Origin: Actinomycetota bacterium
GTDB taxonomy: Bacteria; Actinomycetota; Actinomycetes; Acidothermales; Acidothermaceae
Length of the DNA: 9,069 bases
Reading direction: 5' to 3'
NCBI GenBank assembly: GCA_003134755.1
Contig: PLCK01000230.1
Span: 5,194-14,262 of the forward strand
The translations under genes and the position numbers were made by a program. The notes beneath the pieces were generated by a model. It was not told the DNA's origin. It did no database searches and saw nothing but the letters and a program-made list of their open reading frames with translations. Shown one piece after another: positions 1 through 7,752 of the stretch (position 1 is its first letter; each line of letters opens with the position of its first letter).

Positions 1-179
1 GCGTTCGTCAGCCAGTCACCGAAGGACCTGATCGACGGCGTGTCGTTCCACCAGAGGAGTACGACGACCGCGGCGCCGGCCGTCAGGAGGGTGAGGAGCA
101 ACTCCGGGCGGATGGCGGCACGGGTGCGCGGCGGGGCAGGACGGCGCTCGATGCGCCTGTCGGGCAGCACGCTCGTCAT
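1..179 (-). CDS. N-terminal fragment of a ferric-reductase-like transmembrane oxidoreductase (partial)
   Basis: About 60 residues of the N-terminus are visible before the gene leaves the left edge of the window. The ATG at 179-177 follows a strong Shine-Dalgarno sequence (GGAGGTGAC directly before the ATG). The protein opens with a basic, proline-rich tail (DRRIERRPAPPRTR), followed by a hydrophobic helix (LLLTLLTAGAAVVVLLWW) and the stretch WWNDTP...FGDWLT. From memory, a WW-x-DTP segment after the first helix is typical of actinobacterial proteins that join a ferric-reductase-like transmembrane domain to a ferredoxin-reductase-type FAD/NAD domain. Those proteins move electrons from NAD(P)H through membrane heme. 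The heme ligands and flavin domain would lie outside the window, so the family call rests on the N-terminus alone. Another polytopic membrane protein remains possible. Confidence 0.6.
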   Translation of the reverse strand, partial: MTSVLPDRRIERRPAPPRTRAAIRPELLLTLLTAGAAVVVLLWWNDTPSIRSFGDWLTN

Positions 180-439
180 GTCACCTCCACCGGGTCGCGC
201 GGCAGCTGGAAGGCGCGCCTGCATCCCTTATCGTCACCGACGAACCTGTCAGTGACCTGAAGACGACCTAAACTCCTGATCAGTTCGGTCGCCCCGCCTC
301 ACGCTCCGCGGCCGCGCAACCCGCGACTTCCCACTCTTGGTTCACTTCTGCCCCCTTCTCCGTCATCACGAACGAATTCCGTCGCCATTTGACGGAATTC
401 GGTCGTGATCACCACAACGGGGCGGTCCGAAGTGGGAGG
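180..439. other. Intergenic region upstream of the partial membrane gene and downstream of the uronate operon
   Basis: No convincing coding frame is seen here. The stretch must hold the promoter of the minus-strand gene at 1-179 and the 3' end of the uronate operon transcript. A short inverted repeat GTCAC (233-237) / GTGAC (252-256) lies about 55 bases upstream of the leftmost start codon. It is too small to call an operator. The only strong element is the hairpin at 362-412, listed separately. Confidence 0.5.
362..412. repeat. Large hairpin (19-bp stem, 7-base loop), REP-like or terminator of the uronate operon
   Basis: Bases 365-383 pair with 391-409 at 18 of 19 positions (the single mismatch is A372/G402) around the loop GCCATTT. 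Two further pairs (G362-C412, T363-A411) lie beyond one mismatch. The core arm is GAATTCCGTC / GACGGAATTC. It lies 28 bases past the stop codon of the fructuronate reductase gene, where a terminator for the minus-strand operon would sit. No T-rich tract follows on that strand (the next bases read GGAGAAGGGGG), so it is not a textbook intrinsic terminator. A dispersed palindromic repeat is equally possible, and the similarity to 8883-8906 favours that. Confidence 0.7.
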
Positions 440-1924
440 TCAGGTGACCGCGTCACGGACGCAGGCCAGGGCTCCTGACTTGGTCAGGTCGGCGAGCGCG
501 AGGGTCAGCAGCCGGCGAAACTGCGGATCCTCACCGAGATCACCGAAGATCACCCTGATGCCGACCAGCCGGTCGACGATCGCGGCCGGCGTCGAAGCAC
601 CGGCCAGCCGAGCTGCGAACACCGCTCCGAGCGGGTCGTCGACGTCAACCGGGCGGCCACTGTCGTCGACGCGGGCGCTGACGTAACGCATCCAGGCCGC
701 GACCGCGAGCATGCTGAGCCGTGGCTGCGGGCCGCCGGCCAGTAGCCGGTCACGGATAGTTGCGAGGAGTCGCGGCGGCAGTTTCTGGCTGCCGTCCATG
801 GCGATCTGCGCGAGCCGATGCCGTAACCCCGGGTTGGCAAACCGCTCCATGAGCTGCCCGATGTAGGCCGCTACATCGAAGCCGTCCGGCAACGGCAATG
901 TCAGCGCCGCCTCGTCGTCCATCATCGCTTCGAGGTACGTGGCGACACCCTCGACAGCCATGAACTGCGCGACGTGCTCGTAGCCCGCGAGGACGCCGAG
1001 ATAGGCGAGCGCCGATTGCGAACCGTTGACAAGCCGCAGCTTCGCCGTCTCGTACGGCCCGACGTCGGCGGTGAAGATCGCACCGGCACGCTCCCACGCC
1101 GGCCGAGGTGTCCCGAAGTCGTCCTCGACGACCCACTGCGAGAAGGGCTCGGCTACTACCGTGCCCAGGTCGTCGAACTGCAGCAGCTCGCCGGCATCGG
1201 CGCGGTCTGCCTCGGTCGTTGCCGGCACGATGCGGTCGACCATCGTCGACGGGAAGCGCGCACTGTCCGCGATCCAGGTCGTGAGCGGCGCGCGCTCGAC
1301 CGTCGGCAGCATGGCGGCGAAGTCGTCGACGAGCTGGCGCAGCGTGGCGCCATTGTGGGTGAGGTTGTCGCAGCACACGACCGTCACCGGTTCGCCACCT
1401 CGCTGCTGCCGCAGCTGAAGGCCGCGCACCAATTGCCCGACCACTGTCAGCGGCGGCCGCCCGGCGGCGTCCGCCCTGATTTCGGCGTCGTCGACGTTGA
1501 GCCGGCCCGATATCGGATCGTGCCGGTAGGCCTTCTCCGTAACGGTGAGGCTCACGACATGGGTCGACGCGGTCGCTATACGGTCGAGCAGCTCGGTCGC
1601 CTGCGTGCGAGCGAACAGCAACTCACGCAGCGGCGCCATCACCTCGACGCTGGTGTCCTGCCCGCGTGAGAGAACGCCGTACAGGCCATCCTGGGGCTCA
1701 AGGGCGTCGAGCACATTACGGCTGCGTTGAGTCACACCGCAAATCGCCCAGTGCTGTTCCCCCGAGGAGATCATTGCCCCCTGGGTGTACACGGCCTGAT
1801 GGGCTCGGTGAAAAGCACCAAGACCGAGATGGACGATGCCGACGGTGAGGTCTCGCGGATCGATGGAAGGCCTTGCTGCCGCCGGAATCTGATCCCATCG
1901 CGCAACGCTCAGGCGTTGCCTCAC
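440..1924 (-). CDS. uxuB: Fructuronate reductase-like polyol dehydrogenase (mannitol dehydrogenase family)
   Basis: A 494-residue protein, the normal length for the long-chain mannitol dehydrogenase/fructuronate reductase family. In this context it most likely interconverts D-fructuronate and D-mannonate with NAD(H). The N-terminal Rossmann domain starts near residue 27, with GIVHLGLGAFHRAH at 29-42 as the nucleotide-binding loop. CDNLTHNG (185-192) holds the conserved active-site Asn191. The signature at 295-303 reads KLRLVNGSQ, so Lys295 and Asn300 are present, but the expected His at 303 is Gln (codon CAA at 1018-1016). The start is the GTG at 1924, 19 bases after the dehydratase stop. The open frame continues upstream, but only inside the dehydratase gene and without family similarity. 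No clear ribosome-binding site is seen, so coupling to the upstream gene is likely. Substrate is inferred from neighbours; mannitol or another polyol is the alternative. Confidence 0.88.
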   Translation of the reverse strand: MRQRLSVARWDQIPAAARPSIDPRDLTVGIVHLGLGAFHRAHQAVYTQGAMISSGEQHWAICGVTQRSRNVLDALEPQDGLYGVLSRGQDTSVEVMAPLRELLFARTQATELLDRIATASTHVVSLTVTEKAYRHDPISGRLNVDDAEIRADAAGRPPLTVVGQLVRGLQLRQQRGGEPVTVVCCDNLTHNGATLRQLVDDFAAMLPTVERAPLTTWIADSARFPSTMVDRIVPATTEADRADAGELLQFDDLGTVVAEPFSQWVVEDDFGTPRPAWERAGAIFTADVGPYETAKLRLVNGSQSALAYLGVLAGYEHVAQFMAVEGVATYLEAMMDDEAALTLPLPDGFDVAAYIGQLMERFANPGLRHRLAQIAMDGSQKLPPRLLATIRDRLLAGGPQPRLSMLAVAAWMRYVSARVDDSGRPVDVDDPLGAVFAARLAGASTPAAIVDRLVGIRVIFGDLGEDPQFRRLLTLALADLTKSGALACVRDAVT

Positions 1925-1943
1925 AGGACCGGGCCGGACGGCG

Positions 1944-3188
1944 TCACCAGCTGTGCACCGAGCCGTCGAGCAACCGGTTGACCGGCAGCGGCGCCGCCGA
2001 GTACGGATACCTGGCGGCGAGTTCTTCATCGATCTCGACCCCCAGGCCGGGTGTTTCGGCAGGGTGCAGGTAACCGTCGGCGAAGTGATACCCGTGCGGG
2101 AACACTTCGTCGGTGGCAGCAGAATGCCGCATGTACTCCTGAAGCCCGAAGTTCGGAATGGCGAGATCGAGATGCAGGGCCGCGGCCATGCATACCGGCG
2201 ACAGGTCAGTGGCGCCATGCGACCCGCTTCTCACCTGATAGAGCTCGGCGAGGTTGAAGATCCGCCGCAAGTGCGTGATGCCGCCCGCATGTACGACGGT
2301 CGCCCTGATGAAGTCGACGAGCTGCTCGGTGATGAGTTGCTGGCAGTCCCAGATCGAGTTGAAGACCTCACCTACCGCGATCGGCGTCGTCGTGTGTTGG
2401 CGGATCAGCCGAAATGCTTCCTGCGATTCAGCGGGCGTCGGGTCTTCGAGCCAGTACAGCTGGTACTCCTCGACGCGCTTGCCGAGCCGGGCCGCTTCGA
2501 TTGGCGTGAGCCGGTGATGGACGTCGTGCAGCAGCCGCACATCGAATCCGTACTTGTCGCGCACCGCCTCGAAGAGAGCGGGCACGTGGTGCAAGTAGCG
2601 TTCGGTCGACCAGGTCGCCTCTGTCGGCGCGGCGCCGGCGACAGCCGGCTCGTAGAACAACTTGTCGTCGCTGACCCCGTAGACCACCGGCAGACCAGGG
2701 ACGCCGACCTGCACGCGCACTGCCTTGTACCCGAGTTCGAGATAGACACCGACTTGGTCGACGACCTCGGGTATGTCCCGGCCATTCGCGTGCCCGTAGA
2801 CCGTCACGCCCTCGCGGGCCCGGCCCCCGAGCAGTTGGTAGACGGGTAGGCCGGCGACCTTGCCCAAGATGTCCCACAACGCGGTGTCGACTGCGGCGAT
2901 AGCGGTCATCGTCACCGGCCCGCGGCGCCAGTACGCGCCCTTGTAGAGGTAGTGCCAGGTGTCCTCGATCCGCGAAGAATCCCGGCCTATCAACGCGGGG
3001 CACACGTGATCCTGGAGATAGCTGGCGACAGCCAGCTCGCGACCGTTGAGCGTTGCGTCACCGATGCCCGACACGCCGTCGTCCGTCGTCAGTTTCAAGG
3101 TGACGAAGTTGCGCCCCGGGCAGGTGACGATGACGCGGGCATCGACGATGCGCGACCCGCGTGACGACGGTGTGCCCGGTTCGGTCAT
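1944..3188 (-). CDS. manD: D-mannonate dehydratase, ManD type (enolase superfamily)
   Basis: A 414-residue member of the mandelate racemase/muconate lactonizing enzyme group of the enolase superfamily, in the ManD (RspA-like) family. It dehydrates D-mannonate to 2-keto-3-deoxy-D-gluconate in the cytoplasm. The metal ligands are visible as Asp222 (HDVHH, 221-225), Glu248 (WLEDPTP) and Glu274 (VGEVFNS). His224, Arg158 and Tyr170 match the catalytic residues of the characterised Novosphingobium ManD. ManD hallmarks HAGGITHLRR (300-309), GSHGATDLSP (322-331) and NFGLQEYMRH (346-355) are present. I chose the ATG at 3188-3186 because it overlaps the upstream stop as ATGA and gives the family length; the open frame extends further upstream, inside the isomerase gene. 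Some ManD homologues have low activity or prefer D-gluconate, so the substrate rests on the neighbouring genes. Confidence 0.93.
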   Translation of the reverse strand: MTEPGTPSSRGSRIVDARVIVTCPGRNFVTLKLTTDDGVSGIGDATLNGRELAVASYLQDHVCPALIGRDSSRIEDTWHYLYKGAYWRRGPVTMTAIAAVDTALWDILGKVAGLPVYQLLGGRAREGVTVYGHANGRDIPEVVDQVGVYLELGYKAVRVQVGVPGLPVVYGVSDDKLFYEPAVAGAAPTEATWSTERYLHHVPALFEAVRDKYGFDVRLLHDVHHRLTPIEAARLGKRVEEYQLYWLEDPTPAESQEAFRLIRQHTTTPIAVGEVFNSIWDCQQLITEQLVDFIRATVVHAGGITHLRRIFNLAELYQVRSGSHGATDLSPVCMAAALHLDLAIPNFGLQEYMRHSAATDEVFPHGYHFADGYLHPAETPGLGVEIDEELAARYPYSAAPLPVNRLLDGSVHSW

Positions 3189-3940
3189 CGGGTGTCTTGC
3201 ACCCATGCATGCTGTGGCTCGAGCCAGGGAATCATCTGGCGGCCCTGGCCTGCCATCACCCACAGGTAGTACAGCGCGTACCCCGGCGCAGCCACCACCG
3301 GGTGATAGCCCGACCTGATGACGGCCACATCGCCGTCGCGGACCGTGGAAACCTCTTCGCGTTCGTGGTCATAGCGAAGCTGGACGCCGAATCCGCCGGC
3401 CGGATCGACCTTGAAGAGGTAGACCTCCTCGAGTTGAACCTCGGCGGGCGGGCGGTGCACATCGTGCTTGTGCGGCGGGTACGACGACCAGTTTCCGGGC
3501 GGGGTCACGGTCTCACCGACCAGCAGGCGACCAGCGTCGTGTTCCGGGCCGAGGATCGTCCGCACCTCGCGCGCCCAGTTCGCGTGACCGACGTCAGCAG
3601 CGCGCTGGTCGGCCGGCCTGATGATCCGGGCGGACGCCGCGGGTAGGTCTGCGAGCGGCGCCGACGCGATCGCCACCTCCGCATCACCGCCGGCACTTGC
3701 GAGCCGCACGGACGAACCGGGCGGCACGTAGACGGCGTCGCCGGGGCCCTCGAAAACATTGGTTCGACCGCCCGCCCGCCCGAGCGCCCGCCCATCGACG
3801 TCCACGTCGAGTACGCCGCTCAGGATGACGATCAGCGCCTCGCCGTCGGACGTCAGCTGGAGCGGCTGGTCCTCGCTGACATCGCCGAGCTCGAGCTTGA
3901 TGAGATCGGTGTCCTTGCCGGGTGTTACCAGCGTGCGCAC
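3185..3940 (-). CDS. iolB: IolB/KduI-family cupin isomerase (5-deoxy-glucuronate isomerase-like), probable uronate isomerase
   Basis: A 251-residue double-cupin protein of the IolB/KduI family. Family hallmarks are GNWSSYPPHKHD (149-160), LEEVYLF (170-176), GFGVQLRYDHE (183-193), DGDVAVIRSGYHPV (202-215) and APGYALYYLWVMAG (218-231). The metal site should be His157, His159, Glu171 or Glu172, and His213. IolB converts 5-deoxy-glucuronate to 5-dehydro-2-deoxygluconate in myo-inositol breakdown, but no other inositol gene is in view. Its place as first gene of an operon with mannonate dehydratase and fructuronate reductase suggests it opens the hexuronate ring, taking the UxaC step. The start is GTG at 3940, with GGAAGGA (3954-3948) seven bases upstream. 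Its stop overlaps the next start by four bases. It is a little shorter at the N-terminus than usual IolB. Family call is firm; the substrate is inferred. Confidence 0.87.
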   Translation of the reverse strand: MRTLVTPGKDTDLIKLELGDVSEDQPLQLTSDGEALIVILSGVLDVDVDGRALGRAGGRTNVFEGPGDAVYVPPGSSVRLASAGGDAEVAIASAPLADLPAASARIIRPADQRAADVGHANWAREVRTILGPEHDAGRLLVGETVTPPGNWSSYPPHKHDVHRPPAEVQLEEVYLFKVDPAGGFGVQLRYDHEREEVSTVRDGDVAVIRSGYHPVVAAPGYALYYLWVMAGQGRQMIPWLEPQHAWVQDTR

Positions 3941-4123
3941 GTCGCGATCCTTCCATATCCGGGCGCCCTAATCGCGTCAGCTTTCGGTGCTCGGCTGCGG
4001 TCGGGACCGGCTCGATCATGCAGTTGGTGTCTCGACCCGCGAGCGTGGCGCGACACCAACTGCATGATCACGGCCGAACTCGCTTAGGGTCGAGAGGAGG
4101 AAACCCGCACGAGGAGGCACCAC
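3941..4123. promoter_or_regulatory. Divergent promoter region between the uronate operon and the aldo/keto reductase operon
   Basis: These 183 bases separate two divergently transcribed units, so promoters for both must lie here. A TAGGGT hexamer at 4085-4090 is a possible -10 box for the plus-strand genes. On the minus strand, a CTGACG-like element followed by a GATATG hexamer close to the isomerase start is a weak candidate. Most of the middle is taken up by the long inverted repeat at 4014-4069. No regulator gene is adjacent, so any operator function is a guess. Confidence 0.45.
4014..4069. repeat. Long inverted repeat with perfect 18-bp arms and a 20-base centre
   Basis: GATCATGCAGTTGGTGTC (4014-4031) is the exact reverse complement of GACACCAACTGCATGATC (4052-4069). 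The 20-base centre is GC-rich and can pair partly (C4033-G4050, G4034-C4049). It sits in a divergent promoter region, where a terminator would serve neither gene. It could be a REP/MITE-like palindrome, an operator with widely spaced half-sites, or a structure at the 5' end of a transcript. It shares the flank TGATCAC (4065-4071) with the hairpin at 362-412 (406-412), but the arms differ. Confidence 0.8.
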
Positions 4124-5094
<971 letters not shown>

Positions 5095-5095
<1 letters not shown>

Positions 5096-5781
5096 TGGCA
5101 GCTGGTCTCGACGTCCCGGACAGCCGCGGCCGTATCGGGCTCGACCGGGTCGGCCTCGACCTGACCCGCAATCCGCGCGTGCACGTTCGCGACGTCGAGC
5201 TGCTCGCCAGCGGCTGGCATGTGTTACGCAAGACGACGTTCGACTACCTGCACGGCGACGGCCGATGGACGACAGAGCACCGCGAGACCTACGACCGGGG
5301 AAACGGCGCGACAATCCTGCTGTATGACGCCGACCGTCGCACGATCCTGCTCAGCAGGCAGTTCCGGTATCCCGTGTACGTCAACGACCATCCTGACGGG
5401 ATGCTGATCGAAACTGCCGCCGGCCTGCTCGACGACGACGATCCCGAGACCGCAATCCGTCGCGAGGCGAGCGAAGAACTCGGAGTGACGGTCGGCGAAC
5501 TCGAGCATGTCTTCGACGTGTATATGAGCCCTGGGTCCGTCACCGAGCGGATCCACTTCTACGCCGCGCCATACACAGCGGTGAGCAGGACAGGCGCGGG
5601 TGGCGGGCTTGTCGATGACGGCGAGGACATCGACGTTCTGGAGTTGCCATTCCAAGAGGCGCTGGCAATGGTGCGCAGCGGAGAGATCGCCGACGCGAAG
5701 ACCATCATGTTGTTGCAGTGGGCGGCGCTCGACGGGCCGTTCGCTACCGGACCCGCTACGGAACTTTCGCGGCGTCCGTAA
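5095..5781 (+). CDS. nudK: Nudix hydrolase, NudK-like (GDP-mannose pyrophosphatase family)
   Basis: A 228-residue Nudix hydrolase that probably splits a nucleoside diphosphate sugar, such as GDP-mannose or ADP-ribose, into a nucleoside monophosphate and a sugar phosphate. The Nudix box covers about residues 109-131, ending RREASEELGV (122-131), with Glu124, Glu127 and Glu128 as the metal-binding core. NudK-type features are YDRGNGATILLYD (66-78), LIETAAGLLDDDDPE (104-118), MSPGSVTE (144-151) and IDVLELPFQEAL (179-190). The N-terminus is roughly 25 residues longer than E. coli NudK, and a GTG at 5179 is an alternative start. The ATG at 5095 is preferred because it overlaps the aldo/keto reductase stop (TGATG), implying coupled translation. 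The last 26 bases overlap the end of the opposite-strand amidase gene. The substrate is a family-level inference. Confidence 0.9.
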
Positions 5782-6673
5782 GGCTGATGACGGTCGCGGC
5801 GGCGTCGGTCGGAGTGACGTCGACGATGCTCGCGAGCTCCTGGGGCGTGACTACCAGCGTCCTCAGAACCTTCTGCCATTCCTGCAGGCTCGGGACGTCG
5901 GCGATGTGACGACGCCGGAGGCCGTCTGAGATCCACTGATCGGGACCTTCGGAGTTCATCAGGATGACGGTCACGTCGACCTCCGCGACAGGATGCGGTA
6001 ACGGCTGCGGGTCAGGAGAGGAAATGGTCGGCGGAGCCGGACCCGGGGCGGCGACCGGAGCGGGGTCGCCGACCATGAGCGGCATCGGGCCGGGGTCCGA
6101 GTGATTGGTCGGTGCCTGCCACGGCACTTGTGAATGGCTGTAATAACCGGCGGTCGATATCCATACATCGGGGTCGCGGTTCGACTTCCAGGTCGGCGGC
6201 GCACCCATCGCCCAGGCCTGCGGGATGCCGAACTCCGCCTGCCACGCGCGGATCTCGGCGAGGCCGAGCATCGGGGTGTCGTGCAGGGTCGCGTGGACGA
6301 CGCCGTGCACCGGGCAGCGACCATGCGGACTGAACCGCCACTCGGTCTGCAGGCAGACCGACCCGAACCTGTTGGTCTGACCTGTCCCGGGATTGGTCCC
6401 GGCATCGTGGACGAGCGCACGAGCGGCGACGTTCGCCGGAAAGAACTGGGCACGCTCACCCGAGCACGGGTCGGCGAGCAAGTGCGGCGCCGATCCCTTG
6501 CCCGAGCCGGTGAAGAACGCCAGCAGCGCTGCGAAGTCGGGCAGCGACCCGTCGGGCCGCGCGGCGTCCCAGGTGATGTGTTCGACGGCCCGGGGTGGTC
6601 CACCGAGCATCGCGCCGCCGTCATTGCCGAGGACGTGTTGTGCCGCCGTCGGCAGAAAGAGGTCAACCGCCAT
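5756..6673 (-). CDS. N-acetylmuramoyl-L-alanine amidase-like protein with proline-rich linker and C-terminal domain
   Basis: A 305-residue protein from the ATG at 6673-6671, preceded by a G-rich stretch (GGGGGCAGTC) acting as a weak ribosome-binding site. Residues 25-200 look like an amidase_2/PGRP-type zinc amidase, which cuts the lactoyl-alanine bond of peptidoglycan. By analogy to AmpD, the ligands would be His32 (VEHITWD), His180 (YYSHSQVP) and Asp193 (TNHSDPGPM), with Glu111 (LQTEWRF) in the active site. A proline-rich linker (about 199-230) leads to a small domain (231-290) with VTVILMNSEGPDQWI and GLRRRHI, reminiscent of C-terminal modules on actinobacteriophage endolysins. No signal peptide or transmembrane helix is present. 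It lies 86 bases after the cytochrome operon, on the same strand. It might be a domesticated phage lysin or a protein exported another way. The domain call is by motif only. Confidence 0.72.
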   Translation of the reverse strand: MAVDLFLPTAAQHVLGNDGGAMLGGPPRAVEHITWDAARPDGSLPDFAALLAFFTGSGKGSAPHLLADPCSGERAQFFPANVAARALVHDAGTNPGTGQTNRFGSVCLQTEWRFSPHGRCPVHGVVHATLHDTPMLGLAEIRAWQAEFGIPQAWAMGAPPTWKSNRDPDVWISTAGYYSHSQVPWQAPTNHSDPGPMPLMVGDPAPVAAPGPAPPTISSPDPQPLPHPVAEVDVTVILMNSEGPDQWISDGLRRRHIADVPSLQEWQKVLRTLVVTPQELASIVDVTPTDAAATVISLTDAAKVP

Positions 6674-6759
6674 GACTGCCCCCAACCACGATGGTTCAGG
6701 CAGTCCAAGATAATGCGAGTTGACTCCGAGCGAAACAGCCCAGCCCCTGCGTGATTCGA

Positions 6760-7752
6760 CTAGGCGGCCGGTTGACCGGACGAAGGCGCCTCGACCTCGC
6801 GATAGTAGTTGCGCCAGATCAGCCGGTAGACGGGGACCAGCTTCGGAATCGAACGCAGGCCGGGGATGAACGGCACGAACACGAATATCGCGGTGAGCAG
6901 CGCCATGAGCGACCACACGAGCGCGTCAGCGTTGCCGGACGTCGAGAACGGCTTCACCTGGTACCAGAACGTGTAGAGCCACAGCCAGGCCTGGCCCGGG
7001 TAGTTGCCCGTCTCGTTCATCATTCCCCACTGGTCGCCACCGAGGTGCTGCGCGCGGGCGAGGTCTTCGAGATAGGTCCCGTCCGCCATGAAAAGCAGCG
7101 GCTTCGTGTAGTCGGTCTGATAGAACCGGCCCTGCGCGAGCAGGGCGCCGTCGAGACCACCCGATTCGGCAAGACTGAGTAGCTGGGTCAGCATCACCGG
7201 GACCGGACCGTAGTCGCCGGCGGCGACCTTGGTCGGGTCGTTGTCGGGAGCGTTGGTCAATGCATCGTCGTAAGCCGATGACCAGGTTTGGCGTTGATCG
7301 GCGGTTGCGCCGGTCCAGGTGGCCAGCGCGGCTTGCAGTGCCGGCGTAGAGGCAGCGTCCTGCAAGGGGCGCACGACGAAGTCTTGCGCGCTGTCGATCG
7401 GGAGAGTCACGCCTGGCCAGTTCTGCGGAGCGATCGGGCCGACCTTCTGCGCCGCGCTCGTGTCGTGGGTATAAGGCGCCCCATAGCTGGCTGAGCCGCT
7501 CGTGCCATCGAGCTCGGCGACCGCGGTGATGACGAAGTCGTTCGGCGCACCCTTGGCCCATTCACCGATGGTCAGCTGCTTGTCGTCCGGCGACGAGAAG
7601 AGGGCGGCAAGGATCAACGTCAGGAACGTTACGACGATCAACGCGACAGTGAACTCTTTGACCAGGTCGTAGTGGCGCTTCGGGCCGGCCCAGGGTTCGG
7701 CGTCGTGGTCGTCCTCATGGGCACGCCCGCGCGCCCGCGCGAGCACGCTCAT
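6760..7752 (-). CDS. Cytochrome b C-terminal-half position protein with a large soluble insert
   Basis: A 330-residue membrane protein directly after the cytochrome b N-terminal gene; its ATG overlaps that gene's stop as ATGA (7752-7749). It has a charged cytoplasmic tail (1-30), a first helix (about 33-52), a soluble domain of about 195 residues (55-250), a short aromatic helix (about 254-266, AWLWLYTFWYQV) and a last helix (about 274-298) ending VPFIPGLRSIPK, then a basic tail. By position it should provide the quinone-side helices that the PetD-like half gives in b6f-type complexes. I do not see a clear PEWY or other quinol-site motif, nor CxxCH. The large soluble region is unlike ordinary PetD, which is only about 160 residues. 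It contains no cysteine that I could find, so an iron-sulfur or c-heme insert is unlikely. Assignment is mainly by context. Confidence 0.72.
   Translation of the reverse strand: MSVLARARGRAHEDDHDAEPWAGPKRHYDLVKEFTVALIVVTFLTLILAALFSSPDDKQLTIGEWAKGAPNDFVITAVAELDGTSGSASYGAPYTHDTSAAQKVGPIAPQNWPGVTLPIDSAQDFVVRPLQDAASTPALQAALATWTGATADQRQTWSSAYDDALTNAPDNDPTKVAAGDYGPVPVMLTQLLSLAESGGLDGALLAQGRFYQTDYTKPLLFMADGTYLEDLARAQHLGGDQWGMMNETGNYPGQAWLWLYTFWYQVKPFSTSGNADALVWSLMALLTAIFVFVPFIPGLRSIPKLVPVYRLIWRNYYREVEAPSSGQPAA

Noticed and set aside
233..256. GTCAC/GTGAC inverted repeat as an operator
   Set aside because: Five-base arms spaced by 14 bases are expected by chance in this composition.
974..1669. A 231-codon open frame on the plus strand
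   Set aside because: It is antisense to the fructuronate reductase gene, and its translation is arginine-rich with no recognisable motif.
1925..2218. N-terminal extension of the reductase frame into the dehydratase gene
   Set aside because: The extension is Arg/Ser/Pro/Cys-rich, unlike the family, and overlaps another well-supported gene. The GTG at 1924 gives the normal family length.
1953..2849. A 298-codon open frame on the plus strand
   Set aside because: It lies wholly opposite the mannonate dehydratase gene, whose catalytic residues are intact. Long antisense frames are expected in GC-rich genes.
3185..3940. Reading the IolB-like gene as part of a myo-inositol operon
   Set aside because: No iolA, C, D, E, G or inositol transport gene is visible, and the operon partners are uronate enzymes. 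An inositol role is not excluded, only unsupported here.
4014..4069. Intrinsic terminator
   Set aside because: The hairpin lies between divergent starts, and no T tract follows on either strand.
6760..7752. Cytochrome c or iron-sulfur domain in the soluble insert
   Set aside because: No CxxCH motif and no cysteines were found in the insert.
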